Shown one piece after another: positions 53,654 to 63,800 of a stretch of DNA of 64,000 bases. The DNA comes from Aquimarina algicola (GTDB lineage: Bacteria; Bacteroidota; Bacteroidia; Flavobacteriales; Flavobacteriaceae): NCBI RefSeq assembly GCF_006443095.1, contig NZ_VFWZ01000008.1, positions 286,505-350,504 of the forward strand, read 5' to 3'. Below the pieces are notes generated by a model that saw only the letters and a list, made by a program, of their open reading frames with translations, was not told where the DNA came from and did not search any database. Within the stretch, counting starts at the first letter, position 1. Each line of letters begins with the position of its first letter. A program made the position numbers and the translations under genes.

Positions 53654-55147
53654 TTATAGTTTCTTTATAGTCATCCCTGTAGCTTGACCAATAATGGTTA
53701 TATTGATGGTACTCGTAGAATTTACTCCTCTAATTTTGATTCCATAACTTTGAAATGCACTAAGATTTAATATCAATTTTCTACTTGCATTAGCATATCT
53801 CCTTGTATTATTCCCTCCCTGAAGTGAAAACATAGCACCGGTATTGTTAATAGGATTTGAATTTTGACTTACAACAACTTCAAAGGTTGGTCGATTTGCA
53901 TTATTTTGATTTTTTAATGCAGTAACAGTATAAGAGATTTCATAAAGACCGCTTTCTGTTACTTGAATCTGGTCATTTGTTAGGTTATTGATAGGACCAC
54001 TAGAAACTCTTGCAGTATTTAGAGGTATTTGAAATCCATTATTGTTAAATCCATTAATAGATAAATTGGTATTACTGGTGTTAAATTTATCTACATAAGT
54101 TAATGAGGATGTTGAGCCACCACCCCCTCCTGTTTGATTACTAATAAGGATCCAATTACTACCATCACTTTGTAGCCAAATTATACTATTTGCAGGTACT
54201 GTATTTTGACCAGAATTAGAAAGATTTCTATAACTAGAGATTGTTCTGTCTGCACCGGTTGTGTTTTTAAGGACATAAATCCGTCCATTAGATTGTCCGG
54301 CATTTGGTAAATTGATAGAAGTAGAAGTATTATTAATGATTACTGTATGATGCGTTTCGTCTAGATTAAAACCTCCTCCAGGAGCGGTAATAATAGATTT
54401 GGCTACAGAACCGTTTACCTGAAGAGTTGAATTTGCTAAAGCCCCGGTATTTATACCAACTCTAGGTCTTGCATTTTGAGCATCAGCACTTCCTTGTATT
54501 CTCATAAGTTCTTTAAGTGTTTGATCTCTGTAATCAAAACGCTTAAATACAAAAGGCTCTAGACCATCATCTCCAATAATAAATTCGAGTTCACCTTGAT
54601 TACTGGTTCCTCTAGACCCGATTTCAAAAAAATCAGTTCCAGCTGCACTTCCTTTTAATCTAAAATTTCCATCTGAATTTGTAAAAAACATGGGTTTATA
54701 AAATGAAGCTCCAGCCGCAGCAAATTGTAGGGCAGCTGTACTGCCATTCCCATTTACATATACCATAGGCTGATCGCGATCTGTATAATCTGTAAAGCCT
54801 TGTACTAATCCTAAAGTTTCTCGTCTTCCGAACTGAAGTAAAGGAAGATTGTTGGATCTTATTTCCATTCTTACATCATCTGTATGTCCTAAAAATGAAG
54901 TGCTTGGTAAACCAGTATTACCATTTATTAACCAATTATTATTACTCGTAGAAACCCAGGCAGTTCCATTAAAAACATATATAATGTTTGTTTCAAGATT
55001 ATAAACTATAGATCCTGTTTGTGCAGCGGTTACAGCATTCATCTCTGCTAGTGTAGAAGCCGTAGGAACACCCATGACAGAGTATTCGTCTAGTTGTGCT
55101 AACGCAAATAGGGGTAGTAGCGTTAGCAAAAAGAATAATTTTTGCAT
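53654..55147 (-). CDS. Secreted modular protein with jelly-roll-like C-terminus
   Basis: A 497-residue exported protein (MQKLFFLLTLLPLFALAQ). Residues 19-70 hold a module (GVPTASTLAEMNAVTAAQTG, IVYNLETNIIYVFNGTAWV) also found in the 229-residue protein of this cluster. A middle region resembles phage-tail-like or surface proteins (RPRVGINTGALANSTLQVNG, TVPANSIIWLQSDGSNWILI). The last ~140 residues form a predicted beta-sandwich (GLYEISYTVTALKNQNN, FEVVVSQNSNPINNTGAMF) like C1q/TNF-type binding heads. No T9SS sorting signal is visible at its end. Confidence 0.7.
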   Translation of the reverse strand: MQKLFFLLTLLPLFALAQLDEYSVMGVPTASTLAEMNAVTAAQTGSIVYNLETNIIYVFNGTAWVSTSNNNWLINGNTGLPSTSFLGHTDDVRMEIRSNNLPLLQFGRRETLGLVQGFTDYTDRDQPMVYVNGNGSTAALQFAAAGASFYKPMFFTNSDGNFRLKGSAAGTDFFEIGSRGTSNQGELEFIIGDDGLEPFVFKRFDYRDQTLKELMRIQGSADAQNARPRVGINTGALANSTLQVNGSVAKSIITAPGGGFNLDETHHTVIINNTSTSINLPNAGQSNGRIYVLKNTTGADRTISSYRNLSNSGQNTVPANSIIWLQSDGSNWILISNQTGGGGGSTSSLTYVDKFNTSNTNLSINGFNNNGFQIPLNTARVSSGPINNLTNDQIQVTESGLYEISYTVTALKNQNNANRPTFEVVVSQNSNPINNTGAMFSLQGGNNTRRYANASRKLILNLSAFQSYGIKIRGVNSTSTINITIIGQATGMTIKKL

Positions 55148-55309
55148 GTGTTTACTTTTTTTGGTTTTTGTATCTAAATAGGGGGATACAAAGTGTATTC
55201 TTTACTATAAATCAATTACAACTAATAATATATTTATGATGATAAGATTTTAAAGTATTTAAATAGTGATAAGAAAGTTTTGTGAAGAAGTAAATTTGAT
55301 ATTGTTTAT

Positions 55310-56455
55310 TTATCTATTTATGTATAAATATCCTGCCCGATCTTTTTGTCCGTTTATTTTTAAAACATAGTAGTATGTACCTGCTGGTAATTCTTCGCCT
55401 TTAGCTATAGTCGCTCGACCATCAGAGATTCCTGCCCATGAATTGTCATACCCTTTTTTGTTGTAAACTTGAACTCCCCATCTATTAAAAATGGATAATT
55501 CATTATCTGGAAATTGAGCAATTCCCTGGATAATAAAAGTGTCGTTAAAATTATCTCCATTAGGAGAAACAGCAGAAAATATTTGTAATTCTCCGTCTAA
55601 TATTCTGTTAGAAGTACCAAAGGTTAAAACAACATAATCATCAGGGATTATTGATTGTGATGTGATTTCTCCATTATCAAGATCTCCAGAAAAAGAAGTA
55701 TTTCCTAGATTGACCCATTGTTCTAAGTTTCTATCCCAGCCTACAACTCTAAGGTCTTCTAAATTATCAACTAAAGTAGGGATGTTACTATTGTCATCCC
55801 AAGTAAGTGTAACTCTTGTTTCTATGTCACCATCAAGGTCCCAAAATTCAAAAGAACTTACACCAAAAAGGACGTCGCTAAAATTGTTTGTATCAAAATT
55901 TGTGGCAAAGAAATTGGGAGTGTTGGGATTTTCGAAATAATATGCACCTTTTGCAGTATTCGCCGCAGCTTCATTATCAATACTCATTGGACGTAGTCTA
56001 AAATCATCACCAATAGGAAAAGTAAAATCTAGTAAACCATTGATAGATGCATAACCGTCCACATAGCGATCATCATTTTCGCCTAAATAAGGAGCATCAT
56101 TTATATAGTCTAAAGAGACATTACGTCTATCTCGAGGAGTTTGAACACGCCCGTTTACAAATTCTTGAAAATTGTTAACACCTACAGCAACTTCTAAAAA
56201 TAAATCATCGCTAACATCTATTTCCATATCATGAAAAACAGGTCTGTTGTCTCCTGTTACAGTTAAGTCACCATCAGGATTATAAAAACCTGCAAATCCA
56301 AGGTTTTGATCAAAATCACCATCATTGATAACATCGATATGAAAACCGATTTTACCTTGATCATGAATTTGAATATCACCAAAATTGTGAAAAGCCTGTT
56401 GGGCTATCATAATTTTAGAGATAAGGCATATTATTAATAAAGTAGTTTTGTCCAT
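55310..56455 (-). CDS. T9SS type B sorting domain (gliding-associated) protein
   Basis: A 381-residue exported protein (MDKTTLLIICLISKIMIAQQ). The middle is beta-rich with a repeated Asp-rich surface (FEFWDLDGDIETRVTLTWDD). The last ~90 residues are a gliding-motility-associated type B sorting domain: SPNGDNFNDTFIIQGI, ELSIFNRWGVQVYNKKGYDN and ELPAGTYYYVLK, ending RAGYLYINR. It is therefore exported by the T9SS and attached to or released from the cell surface. It is the only gene in the cluster with this signal. Confidence 0.85.
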   Translation of the reverse strand: MDKTTLLIICLISKIMIAQQAFHNFGDIQIHDQGKIGFHIDVINDGDFDQNLGFAGFYNPDGDLTVTGDNRPVFHDMEIDVSDDLFLEVAVGVNNFQEFVNGRVQTPRDRRNVSLDYINDAPYLGENDDRYVDGYASINGLLDFTFPIGDDFRLRPMSIDNEAAANTAKGAYYFENPNTPNFFATNFDTNNFSDVLFGVSSFEFWDLDGDIETRVTLTWDDNSNIPTLVDNLEDLRVVGWDRNLEQWVNLGNTSFSGDLDNGEITSQSIIPDDYVVLTFGTSNRILDGELQIFSAVSPNGDNFNDTFIIQGIAQFPDNELSIFNRWGVQVYNKKGYDNSWAGISDGRATIAKGEELPAGTYYYVLKINGQKDRAGYLYINR

Positions 56456-56763
56456 AAGTATTTAGGGGTAAAAACTGTTTTTACGGTTAAACAGTAAATA
56501 ATATATGGTAAATATACTATATTTTACAATAAAACATAATTTTTTGACGATAAAACACACTTAATCATCGACGAAATGCATTTATTTAGTGTTTAAATGT
56601 TTTAAATATTAAATAGAAATCAAATTTTTGTTAAAACTAATGAATTATGGAGCATAGGCAAGATTTAGTAGCATAAAATATTATTAAAATTTACTAGTTG
56701 TTTTGAGATTGTTATGTTTTTTTGGAAGTAGTTATGTGTGTTTTACTTTATTTCAAAATTAGA
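56456..56763. other. 308-base intergenic region
   Basis: An AT-rich gap on the minus strand between the beta-helix protein gene and the T9SS cargo gene. No ORF, hairpin or exact TAnnTTTG match was found; TATATTTA on the minus strand near 56512 is a weak candidate promoter for the cargo gene. Confidence 0.5.
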
Positions 56764-59700
56764 TTAATTATTAACCCTGTATGTTATTCTTCTATTGGTA
56801 ATTACAGTAGCAGCTCCAATAGGAAATGTATTTCCGAACTCTGATGTAGAATTACTGGTTGTAGCTGTTGCAGTGATTATACTTCCAACAGGAATAGTCG
56901 ATCCTAGGGTGATAGAGAAATTAAATCGTTCTGTATTATCAGTGTTTCCATCTGCGTCTGTATATGAAGAGGATGTGCTATCATTATCATCGGGACTTCC
57001 TTCTATAGCCGAAGCAATGAATACCTGACCTTCACCATAATCTTGTGTAAGCCCAATTTGATTATCACCCACCGATGCCGTTCCTTGATTAATATCTGTA
57101 AGAAAGAATTCTAGTGTAGCACCAGGAGTAGCCCAACCAACTACTTTTAATACATTACCAGATATAGTGGCCGACTCAAAAACCGGAAAATTTTGCCTTC
57201 CATTCGGACCGGTATCTGCATCTCCAAGATCATTTAAAGTAACTCCATCATTATTAAGATCTATTCCCAAAGCGTCTGAAACAGTTCCATTTGCAAAAAT
57301 GGAGTTTTGTGAGATTAGGTTGCCAGAAGTATTTCCGCTAGAAAGTGCTATACCTGCTCCACCATTATTGTTAATTATATTATTAGACATAGATGAGTTG
57401 CTACCACTTAATAAGATACCTTGATTTTCGGTACAAGTAGGCCCTGTACCAGAAGTAGTAATTGTATTTTCTGTAATTGTAATATTTCCTGCACTACCAT
57501 TTGCATCAATACCAATAGAAGCAGCAGATTCTATAAGATTATTTCGAATTTCAATTCCGGTTCCACTTTGTAATCTAAGATTATCATTACAAAAAGTACC
57601 ACTAAGACCGCCTCCATTATTAGTAATATGATTATTTCGAACAATTGTTGAAGTTCCTCCATTAATCAATACGCCTGCAGTACGATTGCCTGAGATAAAA
57701 TTATTTTCTATAGTTGCAGTTCCTCCTATCATTTCAACTCCCACTCGAATGTTTTGAACTGCAGTTCCTGCTGCATTAACACCAATAAGATTCGAAGAAA
57801 TGATTGTGTTTGTACCAGAATCAATTCGTATTCCTGAGTTATTGTTTGAATATACAGATAGATTTTGAATTGTCGTATTGTCTGCATCTACAATTAGTAC
57901 ATCACCATTATTTTGATGAACTTGTATTTCCGGAAGGTTATAATTAGGTAATGTACTTGCTGATGTTCCAACATTTGTTCCTCCAGAACCAACAGTTCCT
58001 GTATTATCATCACCTGAAGAAGAAGAATATACAGTTTGAGATCTCCCGTCAATAACAGTATTTGCATCGCTAATATTAGGAAGGTCATTACCATTTGGGA
58101 TTACGATATCAAAATACCCACTAGTAAAACGAGTATCTGCAGTTCTTCCTAATCTATCATTTGCAGGAGGAATCATAAAGATAGAAGTATCTGCTCCGGA
58201 TGCAGGATCAAAAGAAGCATCATCAGGATGGGGAACGATATCCAACCCTGTTTCATCTAACGCATTTGAATTAATGATAAATTGCCTCAGAGAGCCTTGA
58301 CCTTCTTGATTTGAATTCACTATAGTATTGAAATTAAATCCAAAATCTAAATCGACCACCCCTTGATTATTAATTGAAACGGATGAAACAGTTTGTGCAC
58401 CTGTCAATACTCCTGCTGCAGTATCCTGACCACTAGGATCGGTTCCTCCGATTTGGGTTGTAATGTCTGTATGAGTTCCCAGAGAGAAATTTCTTTTGAA
58501 CGTTTGTATAGGTAAACAAGTTGTACATCCACTGCCTCCTCCTCGGGTAGACCTAACTGTACTGTTTACAACTCTAACACTGAAATCTCCATTATTCATA
58601 CCACCAAATACATATTCTCCAGAACTATCTGTAACAGTTGCATCTTCTAAAGTACCGGTATTGTCATATAACTCTACAGTTGCATTTTCTATGGGAGCTC
58701 CAGAAGCAGTAGTGATATCACGCCCGTTTCCTCCTCCATAATTAATATCCTCAAAAACATTACCTGTCATTAGATTACTAGATACTTTTAAAACTACAGA
58801 GTTTAGTAATATAAAATCACCACCAACTCCAACATTAGTTGTAACACTGGTTTCTCCAACATTGATAAATGGAGAAATATCGTATGTATCAAGGTCAATA
58901 CCAAAACGAGTGCGATCTACCCCGGTAGTTCCATCATAAACAGTAGAATTAAATGGATTATCAAGTGTTACCCCATCATTATCGCCATCGCCAACTAGTG
59001 GAAAGGGAGTAGGGCTTGCGCTTGTAGAAAGTGAGAGTTCTTCGCCTCCTGTATTTGGAGCATCACCTTCCCAAGAGAGTACAGTTGTTTTGGCATCAGA
59101 ATTTGAATTTGCAAAGAAGTTATCTAATAGAAAAGGTAAAGGACTTGCTGTATTTTGCGCTCCCGCAAATCCATTATAAAGATTTATTGAAGCAGCCGGT
59201 AAAGAAGCATCGCTATAAAAAATCATTAGACTCCATGCGCCAACGGTTACATTTCCTGTACAATAAGTTCCAGTATTATCTACGGTTAAATCCGTAAAAT
59301 CATATGTGTTTGCAGAAGGATCTGATATACCTTGTATTATAGATGTTACATCACTAACCATCCCAAAAAATGTAATACCTAATCCTCCAAATCTAAAGAC
59401 ATTCACTACATCTGCAGAAACATTTTGGCCTTCAAAAGTAACTTGATCATCCCTTTCATAATTAGATTGTGCCCAAAAAAGATATGCTCTTTCAATAGTT
59501 GCAGTAGGAGGGATGCTAGAGGTTAATATTTCTGAAGAAGTCGTGACTATAGAACACGTATTGGTATCGCTATCACGCAATGATCCTCCTGTTACGGCAT
59601 AATCAAACTCTCCATCAAATTCGTCAAATATAGTAAGTGGTGGGTTGATAGAAACTCCTGTGTCAGCAACAGTAAAAGGAATAAACTGAAAGAAACCTGC

Positions 59701-60078
59701 GGCAAGAGTTGTGTTCAAAACTTCAACGCCATTGACTAGTACTCTTACTGTCGCAGCACCATCCCATCCGTTAGATGCAGCATCTGCTACTAAAAGATTA
59801 TAATTGCCAAATGCTAAGGTTGTACTGCCGGTATTATTATATACAAAACCTGTATTGTTATTATTGAAACAATTTCCAGGTACACAGTCTTGATACACTG
59901 TGGCATTTCCAGCAGTTCTTATCTGTACAAGATTTTGTTGTGCTTGCACTGGCCAGTTTACTTCTACAGCTACAACAGCCTGAGCACTTGCATTAAATGT
60001 TGAAAAACATAAAAAAGCTATTAGAAATAATAACTTGTTAGAAAGTAAAGCCTTTATAAAATGATTGTGTGTTTTCAT
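56764..60078 (-). CDS. Large secreted right-handed beta-helix protein
   Basis: A 1104-residue exported protein (signal around LLFLIAFLCFSTFNASAQA). It is rich in Asn, Thr, Gly and Asp. An N-terminal ~430-residue sandwich region is followed by an SdrD_B/CNA_B-like domain (TGNVFEDINYGGGNG, ENATVELYDNTG, SGEYVFGGMNNGDFSVRVV), a GSLRQFIINSN segment, and a parallel beta-helix with repeats such as IENNFISGNRTAGVLINGG. The end (TNRRITYRVNN) has no sorting signal. It starts four bases after the 229-residue gene. Likely an adhesin or surface stalk. Confidence 0.78.
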   Translation of the reverse strand: MKTHNHFIKALLSNKLLFLIAFLCFSTFNASAQAVVAVEVNWPVQAQQNLVQIRTAGNATVYQDCVPGNCFNNNNTGFVYNNTGSTTLAFGNYNLLVADAASNGWDGAATVRVLVNGVEVLNTTLAAGFFQFIPFTVADTGVSINPPLTIFDEFDGEFDYAVTGGSLRDSDTNTCSIVTTSSEILTSSIPPTATIERAYLFWAQSNYERDDQVTFEGQNVSADVVNVFRFGGLGITFFGMVSDVTSIIQGISDPSANTYDFTDLTVDNTGTYCTGNVTVGAWSLMIFYSDASLPAASINLYNGFAGAQNTASPLPFLLDNFFANSNSDAKTTVLSWEGDAPNTGGEELSLSTSASPTPFPLVGDGDNDGVTLDNPFNSTVYDGTTGVDRTRFGIDLDTYDISPFINVGETSVTTNVGVGGDFILLNSVVLKVSSNLMTGNVFEDINYGGGNGRDITTASGAPIENATVELYDNTGTLEDATVTDSSGEYVFGGMNNGDFSVRVVNSTVRSTRGGGSGCTTCLPIQTFKRNFSLGTHTDITTQIGGTDPSGQDTAAGVLTGAQTVSSVSINNQGVVDLDFGFNFNTIVNSNQEGQGSLRQFIINSNALDETGLDIVPHPDDASFDPASGADTSIFMIPPANDRLGRTADTRFTSGYFDIVIPNGNDLPNISDANTVIDGRSQTVYSSSSGDDNTGTVGSGGTNVGTSASTLPNYNLPEIQVHQNNGDVLIVDADNTTIQNLSVYSNNNSGIRIDSGTNTIISSNLIGVNAAGTAVQNIRVGVEMIGGTATIENNFISGNRTAGVLINGGTSTIVRNNHITNNGGGLSGTFCNDNLRLQSGTGIEIRNNLIESAASIGIDANGSAGNITITENTITTSGTGPTCTENQGILLSGSNSSMSNNIINNNGGAGIALSSGNTSGNLISQNSIFANGTVSDALGIDLNNDGVTLNDLGDADTGPNGRQNFPVFESATISGNVLKVVGWATPGATLEFFLTDINQGTASVGDNQIGLTQDYGEGQVFIASAIEGSPDDNDSTSSSYTDADGNTDNTERFNFSITLGSTIPVGSIITATATTSNSTSEFGNTFPIGAATVITNRRITYRVNN

Positions 60079-60081
60079 ATC

Positions 60082-60771
60082 CTATTTTACTACAAATACT
60101 ACGTTTATTATAGTATTATCATTTGTAGGTGTACCTAAAATATCATATGTCATAACACCGGCGTCTGTAATACCGTCGATATTAAAAATTGCAGGGTCTG
60201 CAAAAGTAACATAATAGTTAAGTTCGGTTGCTTCATAAATAGGAATTGAAGCTGGCGCACTTGGATTTCGTGCAATAGGAGCGGCAAACTCTTGTCTATA
60301 TAAGTCGTATAAATCCAATGTGTCATCATTTCTTATAGTAGAAGCATCAATAGAAATTGAGGGAGGGTAAAATACTCTACCTGCTTTGGCAGTAATAGGA
60401 GTTATTGCTTCTATAACTGCTTGTACTGTGGCATCTACTACAGCGTCTCCATCTACATCTATAATATCAGCCGCATCTACCGATCCATCGCCATTTAAAT
60501 CTATAGAAGAAGCAATTGTATTGACCTCGGCTGCATTTTGATCATCAGTTGCAATTAACCAGCCATTTGTAGGCCCTGTGTAACGATAGATTTCTTCATT
60601 ATCAAGATTATAAACAACCGCACCAATCTGTGGATTTAAAATAGCATTTATTTCTGCTAAATCGGTTGCGGTTGGTAACCCTGTTAGCGCATCTGCATCA
60701 TTTGGACCAATTTGAGCTGTCATTACATTTAGCAATGTGAAAAATAACAGGTTTAAGATTATTTGTTTCAT
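60082..60771 (-). CDS. Secreted protein with dockerin-like calcium loop
   Basis: A 229-residue exported protein (MKQIILNLLFFTLLNVMTAQ). Residues 30-75 form the module GLPTATDLAEINAILNPQIG / AVVYNLDNEEIYRYTG shared with the 497-residue protein of this cluster. Residues 91-102 (DLNGDGSVDAAD) fit a dockerin/EF-hand calcium loop, and a second Asp-rich stretch follows (IDVDGDAVVDA). The C-terminus (IINVVFVVK) is a single beta domain. It starts 30 bases after the giant repeat gene, so they are probably cotranscribed. Confidence 0.7.
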   Translation of the reverse strand: MKQIILNLLFFTLLNVMTAQIGPNDADALTGLPTATDLAEINAILNPQIGAVVYNLDNEEIYRYTGPTNGWLIATDDQNAAEVNTIASSIDLNGDGSVDAADIIDVDGDAVVDATVQAVIEAITPITAKAGRVFYPPSISIDASTIRNDDTLDLYDLYRQEFAAPIARNPSAPASIPIYEATELNYYVTFADPAIFNIDGITDAGVMTYDILGTPTNDNTIINVVFVVK

Positions 60772-60800
60772 TTGGTTATATGAGCTTTTAATAGTTTAGT

Positions 60801-63800
60801 CTATGGAAGTCTAATAACAGTAAACATAAAGTCTAGATCAATATCATCTCCTTGTGTTGAACCATTATCACTATCCCTAATATTTACAAAGAAGCCTCCA
60901 GCTGTCTGATTGTAATAAGTAATACCAGGATCATCAAAGTTTGCTGTTGTATTTCCTGGACAATCACCTCCACAATCAGGAATTGTAAGTTGTATCACAT
61001 AGTTTGCACTTGGCAATGCTGTTGTAAACTGAATTTGATAATCTCCTTCTGGGCCTCCACCTCCATTATTGGTAGTAACCTTCGTCACTGTAGCATTGTA
61101 GATGGCACCTGTATTTACTGTTCCATTTGCATTTACTTTTCCTGCTGAATAAATAGTTGGAATTCCAAGTGCAGCAGTGTTTAAAAATGCTCCACCGTCG
61201 CTACCAGCTGTAATTTGGTTACCAGCATCCGCACTTACTACTGTTGGATTGATATCCGCAAGTGGTACAGACACTGTACTACCATCCGAATCAGTGATGA
61301 TTAAATTTGTTCCATCTTCGGTGAAAGTAGAATTTGTTGTATTGGTATCCGTATCGATATCTGCTAACGGAATAGACACGGTACTACCATCCGAATCAGT
61401 GATGATCAAGTTTGTCCCATCTTCAGTAAAGGTAGAATTCGTTGTATTTGTATCTGTATCGATATCTGCTAACGGAATAGATACTGTACTACCATCCGAA
61501 TCAGTGATGATCAAGTTTGTACCATCTTCAGTGAAAGTAGAATTGGTTGTATTGGTATCCGTATCAATATCCGCTAATGGAATAGAAACGGTACTACCAT
61601 CCGAATCAGTGATGATCAAGTTTGTTCCATCTTCAGTAAAGGTAGAATTAGTTGTATTTGTATCTGTATCGATATCTGCTAATGGAATAGATACTGTACT
61701 ACCATCCGAATCAGTGATGATTAAGTTTGTTCCATCTTCAGTGAAAGTAGAATTAGTTGTATTTGTATCTGTATCGATATCTGCTAATGGAATAGATACT
61801 GTACTACCATCCGAATCAGTGATGATTAAGTTTGTTCCATCTTCAGTGAAAGTAGAGTTTGTAGTATTGGTATCCGTATCGATATCCGCTAACGGAATAG
61901 AAACGGTACTACCATCCGAATCGGTGATGATCAAGTTTGTTCCATCTTCAGTGAAAGTAGAGTTTGTTGTATTGGTATCCGTATCAATATCCGCTAATGG
62001 AATAGACACTGTACTACCATCCGAATCAGTGATGATCAAGTTGGTTCCATCCTCAGTGAAGGTAGAATTTGTTGTATTGGTATCCGTATCGATATCTGCT
62101 AACGGAATAGATACTGTACTACCATCCGAATCAGTGATGATCAAGTTTGTACCATCTTCAGTGAAAGTAGAATTAGTTGTATTGGTATCCGTATCGATAT
62201 CCGCTAAAGGAATAGACACTGTACTACCATCCGAATCAGTGATGATCAAGTTTGTTCCATCTTCAGTGAAGGTAGAATTGGTTGTATTAGTATCCGTATC
62301 AATATCCGCTAAAGGAATAGACACTGTACTACCATCCGAATCAGTGATGATCAAGTTTGTTCCATCTTCAGTGAAGGTAGAATTGGTTGTATTTGTATCC
62401 GTATCAATATCCGCTAATGGAATAGATACTGTACTTCCATCCGAATCAGTGATGATCAAGTTTGTTCCATCTTCAGTAAAGGTAGAGTTTGTTGTATTGG
62501 TATCCGTATCGATATCTGCTAACGGAATAGATACTGTACTTCCATCCGAATCAGTGATGATCAAGTTTGTTCCATCTTCAGTGAAAGTAGAATTTGTTGT
62601 ATTGGTATCCGTATCAATGTCTGCTAACGGAATAGATACTGTACTACCATCAGAATCGGTGATGATCAAGTTTGTTCCATCTTCAGTGAAAGTAGAATTT
62701 GTTGTATTGGTATCCGTATCAATGTCTGCTAACGGAATAGATACTGTACTACCATCAGAATCGGTGATGATCAAGTTTGTTCCATCTTCAGTGAAAGTAG
62801 AATTGGTTGTATTGGTATCTGTATCGATATCCGCTAATGGAATAGAGACTGTACTACCATCCGAATCAGTGATGATTAAGTTTGTTCCATCTTCAGTGAA
62901 AGTGGAGTTTGTTGTATTGGTATCTGTATCTATTTCACTAGCAAGATCTGCAAGAGCGATAGATACTGTACTACCATCTGAATCAGTGATGATCAAGTTT
63001 GTTCCATCTTCAGTGAAAGTAGAGTTTGTTGTATTGGTATCCGTATCGATATCCGCTAAAGGAATAGAGACTGTACTACCATCCGAATCAGTGATGATTA
63101 AGTTTGTTCCATCTTCAGTGAAAGTAGAATTTGTAGTATTTGTATCTGTATCGATATCCGCTAATGGGATGGAAACGGTACTACCATCCGAATCAGTGAT
63201 GATTAAGTTGGTTCCATCTTCAGTGAAAGTAGAATTTGTGGTATTGGTATCCGTATCGATATCCGCTAATGGAATAGAGACTGTACTACCATCCGAATCA
63301 GTGATGATCAAGTTTGTTCCATCTTCAGTAAAGGTAGAATTTGTAGTATTTGTATCTGTATCAATGTCAGCTAATGGAATAGATACTGTACTACCATCCG
63401 AATCAGTGATGATTAAGTTTGTACCATCTTCAGTGAAAGTAGAGTTTGTTGTATTTGTATCTGTATCGATATCTGCTAATGGAATAGAAACCGTGCTACC
63501 ATCAGAATCGGTGATGATCAAGTTCGTTCCATCTTCAGTGAAAGTAGAATTTGTTGTATTAGTATCTGTATCGATATCTGCTAACGGAATAGATACTGTA
63601 CTACCATCGGAATCCGTGATGATTAAGTTCGTTCCATCTTCAGTAAAGGTAGAATTTGTGGTATTGGTATCCGTATCTATTTCACTAGCAAGATCTGCAA
63701 GAGCTATAGATACTGTACTACCATCCGAATCAGTGATGATCAAGTTTGTTCCATCCTCAGTGAAAGTAGAATTGGTTGTATTTGTATCCGTATCAATATC

